Of a stretch of 64,000 nucleotides of DNA, positions 46,666 through 58,773 are shown in pieces; position 1 is the stretch's first letter, and every line of letters starts with the position of its first letter. The stretch comes from Steinernema hermaphroditum (Eukaryota > Nematoda > Chromadorea > Rhabditida > Steinernematidae). Both the position numbers and the translations under genes were made by a program. The notes beneath the pieces were generated by a model. That model did not search any database. It saw only the letters and a list, made by a program, of their open reading frames with translations, and was not told the origin of the DNA. The stretch spans positions 15,152,769 to 15,216,768 of the forward strand of contig CM059624.1 in NCBI GenBank assembly GCA_030435675.1, given 5' to 3'.

Positions 46666-49600
46666 TCCTTTGGTTAACTTTCTCGCACAACATACGAACC
46701 CATTCCTCTTTACTCGAGCTTCCTCGATTCAGGAGGTTCTATGAGAAAAAAAGACCCAGCTATAACAGTGACACCGGCCAAGCTTATCAACTGGTTTTAA
46801 GTTTAAGTCTCAGCTTCGGCCAACACATGGTTTGTGCACAGGTCTGTTGTCTTCCAGAAAACTGATTTTTAGATTTTAGATAAGCCGGCAGAGTAAAAAA
46901 TCAACTTGTGGATGAGAAAAAGTGGGATGGCTGTCATTTCTTGGACACTTAGATCTCTCTTACTTGATTATCAAGATTGACTCTGTAGTGACTCGGTAGT
47001 GGGAACCTGATGACATCTCCTGACCTCCGAGCAGGAAGCTTTTTGCACAAACATGCGACATCCCAAAGTTCGCTAATTGCACGTTAACCACAAATAGCGC
47101 ACTTCCTGCTAAAGCGGAAATGCGCCGTAAATGTACTATAGTGACATTTTAGTTTCTTTTCTGATTTTCACCCTAAAAGCTGTCGGTAATCCCTCATATT
47201 TCGCCAGTCAGAAAAAATCATCAATGCAGACGTAATTCTATCTACCCTTGTGGATCATGTAACAGGCTTGTTCTAAATTTATGTTTGACGTATGGATGAA
47301 TTTGAGATTTCAAACAGGCCAAACGGCAGCTCAGAGATCACTGATTGAGAGTGTCAAATTTCGTGAGTTCTGGACCTTGGCTCCATGGCGAACTCTTTAA
47401 TTGGCGTGGGTGACAGCAGAGGAAGGACCACAGATGTCGATGAGTCCGAAAACGAATGCGTCTCTGGATTTCGGACTCGATTGTCATCACTGTGATGGAC
47501 AGCGTTTCTGTATCCGGCACCTATGTCCATTCTTCGACTCAAAGTCGGCCATAAAATGAGCTTTCCTTAGAGCACGTTCCTTACAATCTTGTTTGAATTG
47601 AGCACCCAAGAAGGACCAGTTTACCAACTTTTTCCGATTTGGATACTGGGGACACGAACTGGAAATAGTGACTATATGTTCCATCACAGTATGGGCAAGA
47701 CAGCGTCGATTCCAACCATAAAACGGACTTACATTAACAACATTACGACGACGATAAGCCGAATTGGCGACGACATTGTCGGTGGGCCAATCGTCGATTA
47801 ACGCTTAGTTATTTGCAGACTGAACGCTGGTTATATCTGCAATTAATTGAACATTAATGCTGTACTAATACGTTCATTGATGAAGATGCAGATGGCACGG
47901 AAAAGTCCTGGGAATTCGTCGCTAGTACATGATCTCGGGATATCTAGAGAACAGAGATCGAAGATGGGGTAGACTAGCCCACGCAGCAAAACCTGCAGTG
48001 AAGAAGACGATTTCGAAGCGAATTTTAACTCAGCGTAATTGCCTATTTTTAGGAGGGAACCATTTTTTGGATTGCAGATTCGATTATGGTAATTTTGCCT
48101 GCGCGTAGAGCAGGAACCAAAAAATCATCGTCCAAAAGCTACCATTTAGACGTCAGCACCTCAGTTCAGCAGATCCACGCCTATTCACGCCTGTCTTGAC
48201 AGAATTGTCATCTTGGGGATAAACCGTCACCGCTCATCGTCCTAGTTGCGAGCCTCCAAATTCGAGAATATCCAACAAAATAAATACGGAACAAACGTAC
48301 GCGTCGGGCTCATGAATCATAAATTGGCTTTTAACATTGTTTTGCCCGACATGGCTATAGGCTGGGTGCTATGTAAGTGCAAATTACTTCCAAATGGGCG
48401 TCATCCAATTAGGACTCACAGCGATAAACTCATTGCATTCTAAAGGCTTCGTAATCTCATAGTTCATAAAGCCTGAGTCCAACAAAAATCAAGCACTGAT
48501 CGAAGTTTAACTAAGGATTTTCTGGTAAAGATCGCTATCTAACCCCTATCTTTTAAGATATGTTTCAACCCTCACTCAAAAGGTGCTGTCGATGCCGCAG
48601 ACCTCATTGCACTTCTTGTCCACAGTTCTATCAATGTAAAAAGTTTTAGCCAAATCGGCTTTTATCTCTTTGGCGTCCTCCCTTGTCAATTGGCATCTCT
48701 GCTACATTAACCAAGTCCCCTGCAAAACAGATTCTTTTGAAAGGCGAGACTAACCTGATTCTCAGAACTTTAATGAGAAAGGTCTCTAATAAAATTTGCG
48801 ACGCTTTCAAAGAACGACCCAGAAACGTTGGTTTGGCACCATAAACAAAAGCGCAAGTGATCTCATATGCTGGACTCCCACATCGGCTTATAAATTGTTT
48901 TGATGTTCTGCTTTGTTTTTAGCACTGTTTCGAATCGCCCCCCTATTCCAGAGTTGTACTCAATGTTATGACCACAATCAAGAGCATTTCTTATTGAACA
49001 GTGGTTGTGATCGTGGTTGTTTTTTGTATTTTTAGATGGCTTGTTGATATGACCCCTATAAACGCACTTTTTAAAGTCACAGAAATGCTCTAAACTAACT
49101 ACAAAATGGTCAAAAATATCCATCGAGTTGTGTAACTAAAACTTCAATCACAAATCACGTCAATATGAGAATAAAAAAATACGATTCACGATTTTACGAA
49201 TTAGAGTAAAAAATGCGTTCATCATCTAAAAAGCGCAAGACTACCGTAGCAAAACGCAAAATATTGCAATCCTTCAAAAGTCACGTCTTCGTCGAAAACA
49301 AGTCCCCCCCAAGAGCCTCAAAACTCCCACCCTTGACCATGGTTAAGCACTGCGAAAAAAGGCTCCGCCACCTAAGGCGCTCCCAAAAACGTGGGAACGC
49401 GCCGCGCTGTTTACGTGTTGGGACGTCGCGTGACGAAAAGGAAGAAGAAGTCGCCATTCTCTCGAGGGTGTAAATCCGCCGCGACAGCAGAGCGGAACGT
49501 GCATTTAAACTAATTAGTGCCCTCAAAGACTTTGCAATTGGGCAAAAGAGGGACGCGTGCAAGGCGCTTATTCGCGACAAAGAGGCTTGCTAAGAATAGG

Positions 49601-50327
49601 GTGGCAGGGATAGGGATAGGGACCACTCAAGTTCCATCCTAACCGACCGCTCACTCAACTCAATTCTGAGAGGCGAACGAGCAGACCCATCGTCACCGAC
49701 ACAAGTTCCATCCTAACTTCCTTCTTTAGAATCGACACAATGGTCATATGGGTCTTTAGTCCCAGTATCGCCTTGTCGACCGAGAACGAAAAAATCTTGG
49801 ACTATGGAGACGTCCTCACGGTGACATCATTCCCCAAGTTGCCAGGGTGCGGTAGAGGCAGACATCACGTAGGCAGAAGAGGATGTCCGATTGGAAAGCA
49901 AGCAGGAGAAATGTCTCTAGCACTTAACTCTATAAAATCAAACAATTTTACGAACAAAGAAGTGCTTTGTTAATCTGTTGACATGTCAGAAAGCGCCAAT
50001 AACCATAAATATACAGGTTTCTTTGTGAGGCAGTTTCATTTCGAAGAATCAAATAACGAGGTTTATAGAACACACCGTCTGGGATCGCTACAGTAGCTAG
50101 GTGGCTGAGCGCGTTCTTTCTTAAATGGGCAATAGGAGGACCGCCTATTTTCAGTACATAATTCATTAATTCTCATCGTCCACTTGAGACAGACACATAT
50201 TTTTGAATCACAGACAGATGTTACTCAAGCTTGAGGACTGTTTCAGTTAAAGTAATAACATATGAGATAGAAGTTTCTGTATACAGATCATGTGTGTGAA
50301 TCAGATAATTGTTTAACTGGCCGAAAA
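46666..50327. other. AT-rich intergenic or intronic DNA
   Basis: About 3.7 kb with only short open frames. A GC-rich island lies at about 49270-49570 with CGCCGCG-type words, and a GAGCGGTCG-type motif (minus strand) at about 49643. No gene can be supported. Confidence 0.45.
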
Positions 50328-50368
50328 GGATCCAAATCCAGCGATCGAACTTCAAATGACCCCAAAGG
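50328..50368 (+). repeat. dispersed direct repeat copy A
   Basis: A block of about 41 bp (GATCCAAATCCAG, ATCGAACTT, ATGACCCCAAAG) recurs at 51247 with few changes. Confidence 0.6.
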
Positions 50369-50439
50369 GGGACGAAAACGCAGACGGGGTGGCTCTCAAA
50401 AGGGTTGTGTAAAGAATAAAAAACAAAATTCCACCGACA

Positions 50440-50505
50440 GGAATCGAACCCGTACCTCGCAGTCAGTCAGCCTACCGACTGCGCCAATCAAACATAGGCA
50501 GACCA
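50440..50505 (-). pseudogene. degraded tRNA-like sequence
   Basis: On the minus strand TTGGCGCAGTCGGTAGGC (A box and D-arm) and CGGGTTCGATTCCTG (T-arm) are well preserved. The anticodon arm is shortened and the acceptor stem does not pair. It is either a tRNA pseudogene or the head of a second tRNA-derived SINE family. Confidence 0.55.
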
Positions 50506-50944
50506 ACTCGTCCGTTCGCGGTGATATGCAAACGCCGCGCAAGAAAGCGAATTACTCGCACATACTCCCAAAGGGGCCATGTTTCGGAGATTTACTGGTC
50601 AAAATTAGGGCTACTAATCCTCAAAGTTTGAGCTCCATCGACGTCTGGCATGCTTGAACGGCTTTCTGAGTAGAGTTGTCGTGGGATGGAACCCTAAGCG
50701 CGGACTAATTTTGAAGTCCGATCCGAAAATTTTCGATTGAATTACTCTTGCCCCTTATTAACCTTGGGAATCGCAGATAAAAAGTGATTCGGTAGCAACG
50801 ATCCTAGCTCAAGAGGATCTCTTTACGCTTCCATAGAACGTCTGCTTAGAATTCTCGAATGCACATTATTCATATTAGTGATCTTGGAGGAAGTGTCGCG
50901 AAAAATACTTATTCACTTGTGAATCTCGCAGCTAAAAACAATTA

Positions 50945-51334
50945 CTATTTAATCGTTTCCCACTTATTGCGTAGCCATATCAAATAAGCGTAGAGCTCTA
51001 AGTACTGAAACACCATAACACATCGAATTTTTAAACTCGGAATCTTGCTAAGACCGGTGATGTTATGTAGAAGCCAGCACAAGTACAAGGGAAGCCACAT
51101 GCACGTATGTACGTTGCGGATTTGAGATAATCTCAAGCGGCTTATGTGTATAGCTACGCTTTCCGGAGGATTGACGCCAATCTCCTCATCACCTTCGGTC
51201 TTTTGAATGTAGAAGGTGAGCTCAAAGATGCTTAGCGTGCTCAGAAATGGCCAAATCCAAATCCAGAAATCGAACTTGAAGTGACCCCAAAGACTAGTTG
51301 GGAAGATCCTGTTTTGGGGCCATGTTTTTGCCAA
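50945..51334 (-). CDS. possible small membrane protein
   Basis: A 129-codon open frame with three hydrophobic stretches (FDFWIWIWPFLSTLSIFELT, TCMWLPLYLCWLLHNI, VFQYLELYAYLIWL). Its 5' third overlaps the dispersed repeat at 51247 and codon use is AT-rich, so it may be chance or an exon of a decayed receptor-like gene. Confidence 0.2.
   Translation of the reverse strand: MAKTWPQNRIFPTSLWGHFKFDFWIWIWPFLSTLSIFELTFYIQKTEGDEEIGVNPPESVAIHISRLRLSQIRNVHTCMWLPLYLCWLLHNITGLSKIPSLKIRCVMVFQYLELYAYLIWLRNKWETIK
51247..51291 (+). repeat. dispersed direct repeat copy B
   Basis: Second copy of the block at 50328-50368, about 920 bp away in the same orientation. Confidence 0.6.
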
Positions 51335-51884
51335 AGACCCTAGTTGGGCCTAATGTAATATAATACTACAGAATAATAGAGACATAATACTACAGAAAGA
51401 GTTTCATATATGGAAACCGAAGAAGTCTCCAAAGAGTTGCCGTAAATTTTCGTAAATTAAATTCGGAATGCTGGACATACCAGCCTAGCGGATTTCTTGT
51501 TTTTTCACAACTGACTTTTTCGTCGGTAGGTGTCAAATTAGAGATTCTCACATTCGACGCGTGATATACGTGTCTGTAAATAATGAACATGATATTTGAG
51601 TTATTTCTGTTTCGAAAAACATCGTGCGCAAAAGCCTAACAACTGTCATAAGGGGACGTAGAAGCGAAGAAGATGAGCTTTGAACAATGTTCGACATTTC
51701 TGCTAAGCGTTCAAAGATGAGTCAGCGCACTTCAGGGGACCGAACATTATCTAATCCCTGCCTTCCTCCCCGTCGAATGAGTCAAAAGGACTACGAATGC
51801 CTACGTAAAGAAATTTGACCCAGCATATGGAAAAGAGAGTGCCAGGAATACGGAACTCTACTGAAGAAAACCACCAGGTACCAA

Positions 51885-51995
51885 CAGAGATGGGCAACAG
51901 CTGAGCCGTATATCCGTAACCCGTGCGTCAACCGTCAACCGGCTCACGGATCAGCTGAACGGCTAGCCGATCCGATTCCTTCCTGCCCATCCCTG
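51885..51995. mobile_element. complete hAT-type MITE (111 bp) with 8-bp target-site duplication
   Basis: It begins CAGAGATGGGCA and ends TGCCCATCCCTG, imperfect inverted repeats of the CAG-N-G-N-TGGGC type seen in hAT elements. Flanks are GGTACCAA (51877-51884) and GGTACCAG (51996-52003), an 8-bp duplication with one mismatch. The inside is largely self-complementary (GAGCCG/CGGCTC, GATCCG/CGGATC). A truncated relative lies at 24962. Confidence 0.85.
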
Positions 51996-52554
51996 GGTAC
52001 CAGGCGCCTCTCTTTGATTAGGCAGATGTCTGCCAGAAAAAGATGGGTTAAGGAAGAGCTGTCTTATGTGACAATTACCTATGATAGGGGAGGTACCGAA
52101 AGCTTTAAGAATGCCATTCACGCCAAAGTGAAAAAAGCGGCTAAAGAATGCCGAAGACTAGAGGTTGAGCGTGAATCACATGTATCTTTCTGGAGACGAT
52201 CTAGTAGGTTGATTGTCTTTAGAATAGACAGCACAATTCTACTTGATTGAGACGGTCAATCATCACGAGATTACTAGCCGTACATTGTAAGAGAACGCAG
52301 TATTATACACTCGATGTATCGGTATTATATATCGGTATGAGTGACCTTTATTCAAAAGCTCTTTTGTTGGTGGGCTTCAAAGATTACAGCCATTGACTAG
52401 GCTATGTGACTGCACAGCTTAAAATAATACAATCATCAAAAATCGTGGGAATCACGGGCGATAAATATACATTTTTTATGTAACGCAGTGAAAGGAATAT
52501 ATAAATAGTAATCAAAAGGCGAATGTAAATCCTGCGCGAAAATCCTAGATGTTA

Positions 52555-52957
52555 AGGCTGGGCCATACTTCTGAGACGCAGGCTGTGTCTCAAATTTTTG
52601 TTTGCGATTTTTAAGTTTCTTTTTATGTGGTTTGCTGATATATGAGCGCATCACTCATCCACCGTATACGGGCAAAAAATTGGAATGATTTTCAAGGCTG
52701 CTGACTTGTGGGCGATTCTTTCTATGTCTCACCATGTGAGTCATGACTAATGTCTCAAGACCGTATGACACAGAAAGAATTGAACACAGCTCACGAGTTA
52801 CCGTTCCTGTTCGAGTGATCTTTATAGTGAACTGTTCCTGAGTGATGCGCGACTCATGCGCGAAGCTCACATTCCAGCAAGCCAGATAAGATTAAACTTA
52901 AAAGCCGCAAACAAAAATTTGAGACACAGCCTGTGTCTCAGAAGTATGGCCCAGCCT
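52555..52957. mobile_element. PIF/Harbinger-type MITE (403 bp)
   Basis: It begins AGGCTGGGCCATACTTCTGA and ends with the reverse complement. The terminal inverted repeats are about 65 bp with only a few mismatches (they continue through TGTGTCTCAAATTTTTGTTT). Both ends are flanked by TTA (52552-52554 and 52958-52960), the usual Harbinger target. No transposase. The interior has no coding signal. Confidence 0.88.
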
Positions 52958-53295
52958 TTAGGCCTCTTCGAAAAAATGAATACAGAGCTGAATGAACCTA
53001 AATTTTGTAGGCATGCTTCCGTAGACTTACTAAGGTGCATGTCCATGTCCATATTGAACAACTTTTTGAGATTCCCTGGTCAGCCGGGCGTCAAATACCC
53101 AAAAAACAGTTGAGAATGGAAATCCGGAGCTCAAAAAAACTCAAAAATGTACATTCGATTCGAAGCACGATTCGGGATAGTGAAGATTTTAACTCAATAT
53201 CTCACACAAATAGGAATGTACGCACTTCTGGTGATGGGAAACTTTCTGTTTCATCCATTAAGGTCGGTAAAATATTTAAAGGAAACAATTATTAA

Positions 53296-54848
53296 CTAGT
53301 ACTATAGGAATTTGTTGACAGTAAGCGTTCACAGTGTTCACAGTTTGTCGTCTAATCCCTTCACAAACTCCGAAAATCTGTCCGTATTATAACAGAACAA
53401 GGGAACGCTTAGAAGGCGAATCCTTTGTTCATTAGAGATTACCGCCTTTCAAGAGGTCGAAGCTACTTGAGATCACATGATGTAGCGGCACGTGCTCGAA
53501 TAATGACTGCAAAGAGTCACGAGAAATATGGTCACTTAAGTATACAACTTAAGTGTAAATCTGTAAACAGGCCCTAAAATGTCATTCCTATTTCCTAAAA
53601 CAATTTACTAGTTCCTGGTTTTATATTACACTTCATAAGTGAGTGGTATAAACAGAGACGCTTCCGGAAAAACAGAGGCGAAACAGGTCCACGTTGACAG
53701 GAAATAAGAGATTACACTGGCACTGTCTCAAAGTTGTCAGCCATAACCCGTGTCGATACATTGGACGAATAACATCAACAGGCTAAGATCAGTAAAAATG
53801 AACTATGCTCGCAAGTAAGGAACACTGTAACAAGGTTACTCTTCCCCAATTGATCAAACAAAACAAATCATTGAAAAGCACATTGTCAGTCGAAGAAGCC
53901 TTAAAACAGCGCGACTTTAAAGCTAGACAATCACTGTCTTGATTTGGATATGGATATGTGCTTTCTAGAGAACTGATGTGGCAGATCATGATCCTAACAT
54001 CCGCATTCGGGTTTTCGGATCGGGTAACCGAACAACTATGATCACACAAGCGGCAAACTGATGTGTGCACAGTGAGAAAGGATAACATGCCTTCTTGGCA
54101 TGCTTACAGTGACTATGGGCCGCTAATACAAATGAATAATACACTCAAATATCTACATTTCAGCGGAATCGGTTGGGGGCACCTTTAAAGTTGATCATGC
54201 TAGATGCCAGAAGCATACAACAAATGGTATAAGCTGTCGCTGTAACCAAAGAACGCGATCACTTGATTCAACTGGTCGTTCACCAGGACACACAGAGAGA
54301 GAGAGACATCTGAGTGATACCTATCTGACGAAGAGTACGAAGGGGATATTCCGTACGTTGCGAGACGACAGGAATTATTCAGATCTTTCAACAAAAGAAC
54401 ACTTGGCCGAAAGGGTGGTCCGTGGAAGACGAAAGTCCGAACATGAATGTTTTGAATTTAGAAAGAAGGTGAGGATTTAAAAAAGTCGACCAATTAGTCA
54501 TGCCATTCTGTTTTCACAAAGACGTCTGACCTGGACGTGGCTGTGACGTAGAGAAAATGGGTATTCCTCATTCTTATGGGTGGACTCTGAGTTAACCATA
54601 AATCGTAGAGCAAAAGTGCAAACTGGATTCCAGCCGGCGAACATCGAACTTCAGAATTTATGAGTAAGCCATAGAATAACTAATTACTGTTGAACTTTTG
54701 AGTGGTACTTGGAGATTTCGCAAAAAAACGGAATTAAAGGCATCATCTAAGGACAAAAAAGATATGTAGCTTCCATACAGTAAGGAACTTGTGTACAATC
54801 GCTTTTATTACCGTCCAACCCGGTAGACAATTGGGTTATCGGTCTTGA
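53296..54848. other. AT-rich DNA, no gene seen
   Basis: About 1.5 kb with short frames only and a small (GA)n run at about 54295. Nothing else can be supported. Confidence 0.45.
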
Positions 54849-54923
54849 CTAGGGTTGGCATTCGAGTCAGAAAACGCCGAGTCGCCTTGTTGAGTCGACT
54901 CGAACTCGAAGTGCCAACCCTAG
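54849..54923. repeat. 75-bp hairpin repeat CTAGGGTTGGCA...TGCCAACCCTAG
   Basis: A near-perfect inverted repeat with an inner GAGTC-rich loop, probably a miniature transposon. Its right arm alone recurs at about 55748-55772 and marks the junction of the tandem duplication. Confidence 0.7.
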
Positions 54924-55746
54924 TCTTGACGGCAGTCTTGACAGTGAACTGGTCGACTGTTGCCTGCAATCGCCAAGAACCAATAAACATGTTACTTATA
55001 TTGATTCCAATAGCCTTTTTGTAGCTTCCATGGCATTATTCCATAACATTTCCAGCTACTCGTTTTTGTAGTAACAAATGAATGCATATTATTGAGTATG
55101 CAACTTCTTCGATACGATAGATAGGGTAATAGAGTTTGATCTACTAGTAATGAAGATCGCAAGATAGCATCAGTAGCAGAGACCTCAGTATTTCGGCTCG
55201 ACTCGGTAAACTCTTAGCTCTGGTTCAATTGGAATCTCTGATTTAGGGCAAAAACATTGAATTCGTTATATAATAGGCAATGTTTATAATTGGATTAGCC
55301 TATTTTGAGAGCGCAGAGTAAGCAGTGATTCCAACCATTTAACGATGCAGCTGCTGTTTTTCCGTTTGCATCTAGCCTTGAGACCAATCAGGTGATTTGA
55401 TTAGAATAATAAACACATTATCCAGCAAAACAGATGCAGAATAAAATACTGATTTTAGATAAGTTGGCTGCAGTTCACTTCCCGAACAGAGAAGCTACCG
55501 TATTAAGGTTTGAACTGGTTGAAAACGACGTAGAACAACGCTGTCCGGTTCCATCTTGGAACGAGAGCCCTATTAAATCGTCTTGAACTAATGGCAGCAA
55601 ATGATACAGGTCCACAAAAGATTCACGGCAATGGGAACTGCTGTCAACCTAGAAGTGCCTGTCTCGCGAGGAGTTAACCACTTTCGGCCGTATGAATCCC
55701 ATTTCTGATACTCACACATTGTGACCAAGGAATCAGCTCTTCGCCT
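54894..55746 (+). repeat. tandem duplication unit 1 (about 850 bp)
   Basis: It starts within the right arm of the hairpin repeat and runs to CTCTTCGCCTCT. It is followed directly by unit 2. It retains the uninterrupted site TTTGATCTACTAGTAATG near 55135-55152. Confidence 0.9.
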
Positions 55747-57494
55747 CTCGACTCGAAGTGCCAACCCTAGTCTTGACGGCAGTCTTGACAGTGAACTGGT
55801 CGACTGTTGCCTGCAATCGCCAAGAACCAATAAACATGTTACTTATATTGATTCCAATAGCCTTTTTGTAGCTTCCGTGGCATTATTCCATAACATTTCC
55901 AGCTACTCGTTTTTGTAGTAACAGATGAATGTATATTATTGAGTATGCAACTTCTTCGATACGATAGATAGTGTAATAGAGTTTGATCTATGGTCGCCGT
56001 AATTTCAATGGGTCAAGGCTCCTGCCACGAAAAGTGCGCGTCTAGGAAACGTCGCACGCGTTTCGCCATTGAATTTTGGAGCCGCGACAAAGAATTATGC
56101 ATAACTCGTGAAGTAGAGCGTATTTTGGAAAACTGAACGTTGATTTTGAAGATTAGAACTTTCTCGTTCGAATGAACCCTAGTTGGTGCAATTTGGTGGC
56201 GTCAATGTGGAGTTATTAAGCGATTATTATTTTAGTACCATGTAATGTGACCTGAGGCGCCTTTTCCGCTTGAAAAATATGCGCTGCCTTAACTTTCAAG
56301 CCTTTTAGAGCTGACACAAGGCTCATGACGCTTCAATACCCATGGAATCTGGAAAACCCAAGATTACTACAAGCTCCCTACGCTAGGATCGAACGTTGGA
56401 TTTTTACTAGTAGCTTCAACCTCAAGCTTGAATGATTCAAAAGTGGTTCTTTAACAAGCGTTACAGTGCGCAGGAACTCAGATCGCAGTACGAGCGACTC
56501 TGATAGCAGTGACAGTGATGAATAACCCGCGTGTATGACGTTAAATTGGCTTAGGATGGTAGTCTGTTTTATAGACCGTTTAATTCCGGCACGCGGAGTG
56601 AGTTTCCAGCAGTGAGCCATAGCTCATTCGACGCAGCGTTCAATTCTGCACAAAATCGATGTTTGGATTTCTGCGAAACCTCCTAGATCGCGCAAAATCA
56701 ACGAAACAAGATAGAAACTCTGTGATTTCCATTGTAAAAGTCGGCAGAACGACAAAACTACGGTAGTCTGGTGGTCCCACCACGCACACATTGCAGGCGC
56801 ATTAAAATTACGGCGACCATACTAGTAATGAAGATCGCAAGATAGCATCAGTAGCAGAGACTTTAGTATTTCGGAACCTCGGCTCGACTCGGTGAACTCT
56901 TAGCTCTGGTTCAATTGGAATCTCTGGTTTAGTGCAAAAACATTGAACTCGTTATATAATAGGCAATGTTTATAATTGGATTAGCCTATTTTGAGGACGG
57001 AGAGTAAGCAATGATTCCAACCATTTAACGATGCAGCTGCTGTTTTTCCGTTTGCATCTAGCCTTCAGACCAATCAGATGATTTGATTAGAATAATAAAC
57101 ACATTATCCAGCAAAAACAGATGCAGAATAAAATACTGATTTTAGATAAGTTGACTGCAGTTCACTTCCCGAACAGAGAAGCTACCGTATTAAGGTTTGA
57201 ACTGGTTGAAAACGACGTATAACAACGCTTATATCATAAAGTGGAGTCGGGGTCATGCGTGGTTATCGTGCTTTTTGGCCGAACGTTGAAAGTTTCAATG
57301 TCCGGTTCCGAGAGCCCTATTAAATCGTCTTAAACTAAAGGCAGCAAATGATACAGGTCCACAAAAGATCCACGGCAATGGGAACTGCTGTTAACCTAGA
57401 AGTGCCTGTCTCGCGAGGAGTTAACCACTTTCGGCCGTATGAATCCCATTTCTGATACTCACACATTGCGACCAAGAAATCAGCTCTTCGCCTC
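55747..57494 (+). repeat. tandem duplication unit 2, interrupted by a transposon
   Basis: It repeats unit 1 at well over 90% identity by eye, including TGAACTGGTCGACTGTTGCC and TTAACCACTTTCGGCCGTAT, but carries the 829-bp element at 55991-56819 and a few small indels (for example extra sequence near 57225-57300). Confidence 0.9.
55991..56819. mobile_element. TA-target DNA transposon (829 bp), non-autonomous
   Basis: It starts TGGTCGCCGTAATTTCAATG and ends with the inverted copy (AAATTACGGCGACCA). It is flanked by TA on both sides (55989-55990 and 56820-56821). The neighbouring duplicate copy shows the empty site with a single TA, which fixes both ends exactly. No long open frame lies inside. 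The TA target suggests the Tc1/mariner superfamily. Confidence 0.92.
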
Positions 57495-58773
57495 TTCAAT
57501 GAGGGGTCCCCACATTCTGCTCTCATGCAGCGCCCTCCGAGGAAGCCAGAAAAAGACCGGTGACTACTGTGTGATAAGTGATGAAAAAATGGATAACGAA
57601 GTGTAATTGATCGAATTTTTGAAAAAAAATCCAATCCAAAAGCAATATATGCATGTCGCTAAGATGCTCAATGTCCTTTCTTCTAAAAATGTGTAGAAAA
57701 AGCTCATAACCCCTATTACGTCAAGTCCCAGGTTACCAATACAATAAGGCAAGCACATATCGTTTTCTAAACACCTAAACCATCTCTACTAGACCAATAG
57801 CTCAAACGCAAAAAATGACCATTTGCACAAAAGTTCCTAATACGACCAGAACACAAAGATCGCGGAGAGCAGACCTTCGGCTGCAACTAATCGCGTGCCC
57901 TAGGCTACTCCTCGCAGCGAGCATCAACCATAATTACTTCCATAACGCTCAAATCTCGATTTACTGCACCGCTCACCGCCGCGCGCCTTCTCGCTTCCGA
58001 CATCCACGCGAGCATCGCTGCCACTCGCCGCCGGGACGAGTGTTCTCCGTGGCGCCGATGTAAGAAATCCTCGGCAAACAATGCGCGAACATCAAAACAA
58101 ACAGTGCCCGGTGTAAGTTACCTCTTCAGCCGGCTAAGCGCAATCTCCTGCGCTCTGGGCGATGGACATGCCACCGGCGGGGTGGCCAAAAAGGTACTAC
58201 TGGTCACCGTACGGAACTTCAACGGAAGACGCTCCCGTTGGGCCCAATTAGCGTCGCGACGGTGACGTGTGGCCCCGTTGAGTACGGGAACGAAGAGGAG
58301 CAATTATCACGCGAACGGAAAAAACAATGATTTTCGCTGGTGACAAGTGACAAAGCGTCAATATCGAGGCGGTAAACAAGTGGTAATGGCGGAAGGGCGC
58401 GGAAAAGGAATGACTCACGGACTGCGGTTTGTAGCCGTTTTCTTCGTCAACGCCGCTGCAAGATGGAAGCGTCACTTTGTTTTCGTTTATTTCTTAGCAA
58501 TTATAGGAAAATGGAGAGCTTGGTTGTCCAGAAACGCAGTTCGAGCCTTGAGAACATGAGGTCTGTGACATAAAAGTTGAACGATGACCAGGAAGCTCTG
58601 CTACGATATATTCCGAGGTCATTCATATGTCATCCAGGGCAGCAAAGTTTAAAAATAGGCCAAATCACTCTCAAAAGACGTCTACGACTCTGTCCATACT
58701 GTCCTAAGATTTTATGTGGCGACAGAGACCGCCTAAAAGCAATTACTTCGGACAAAATGATTTAAGGAAAGAC
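57495..58773. other. intergenic region with GC-rich block
   Basis: AT-rich up to about 57800, then GC-rich to about 58300. On the minus strand, two exon-like blocks with consensus acceptor and donor sites (about 58447-58411 and a frame ending at a GTAACT donor near 58134) have open frames but no ATG. They could be 5' exons or untranslated exons of a minus-strand gene. I do not call a gene. Confidence 0.35.
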
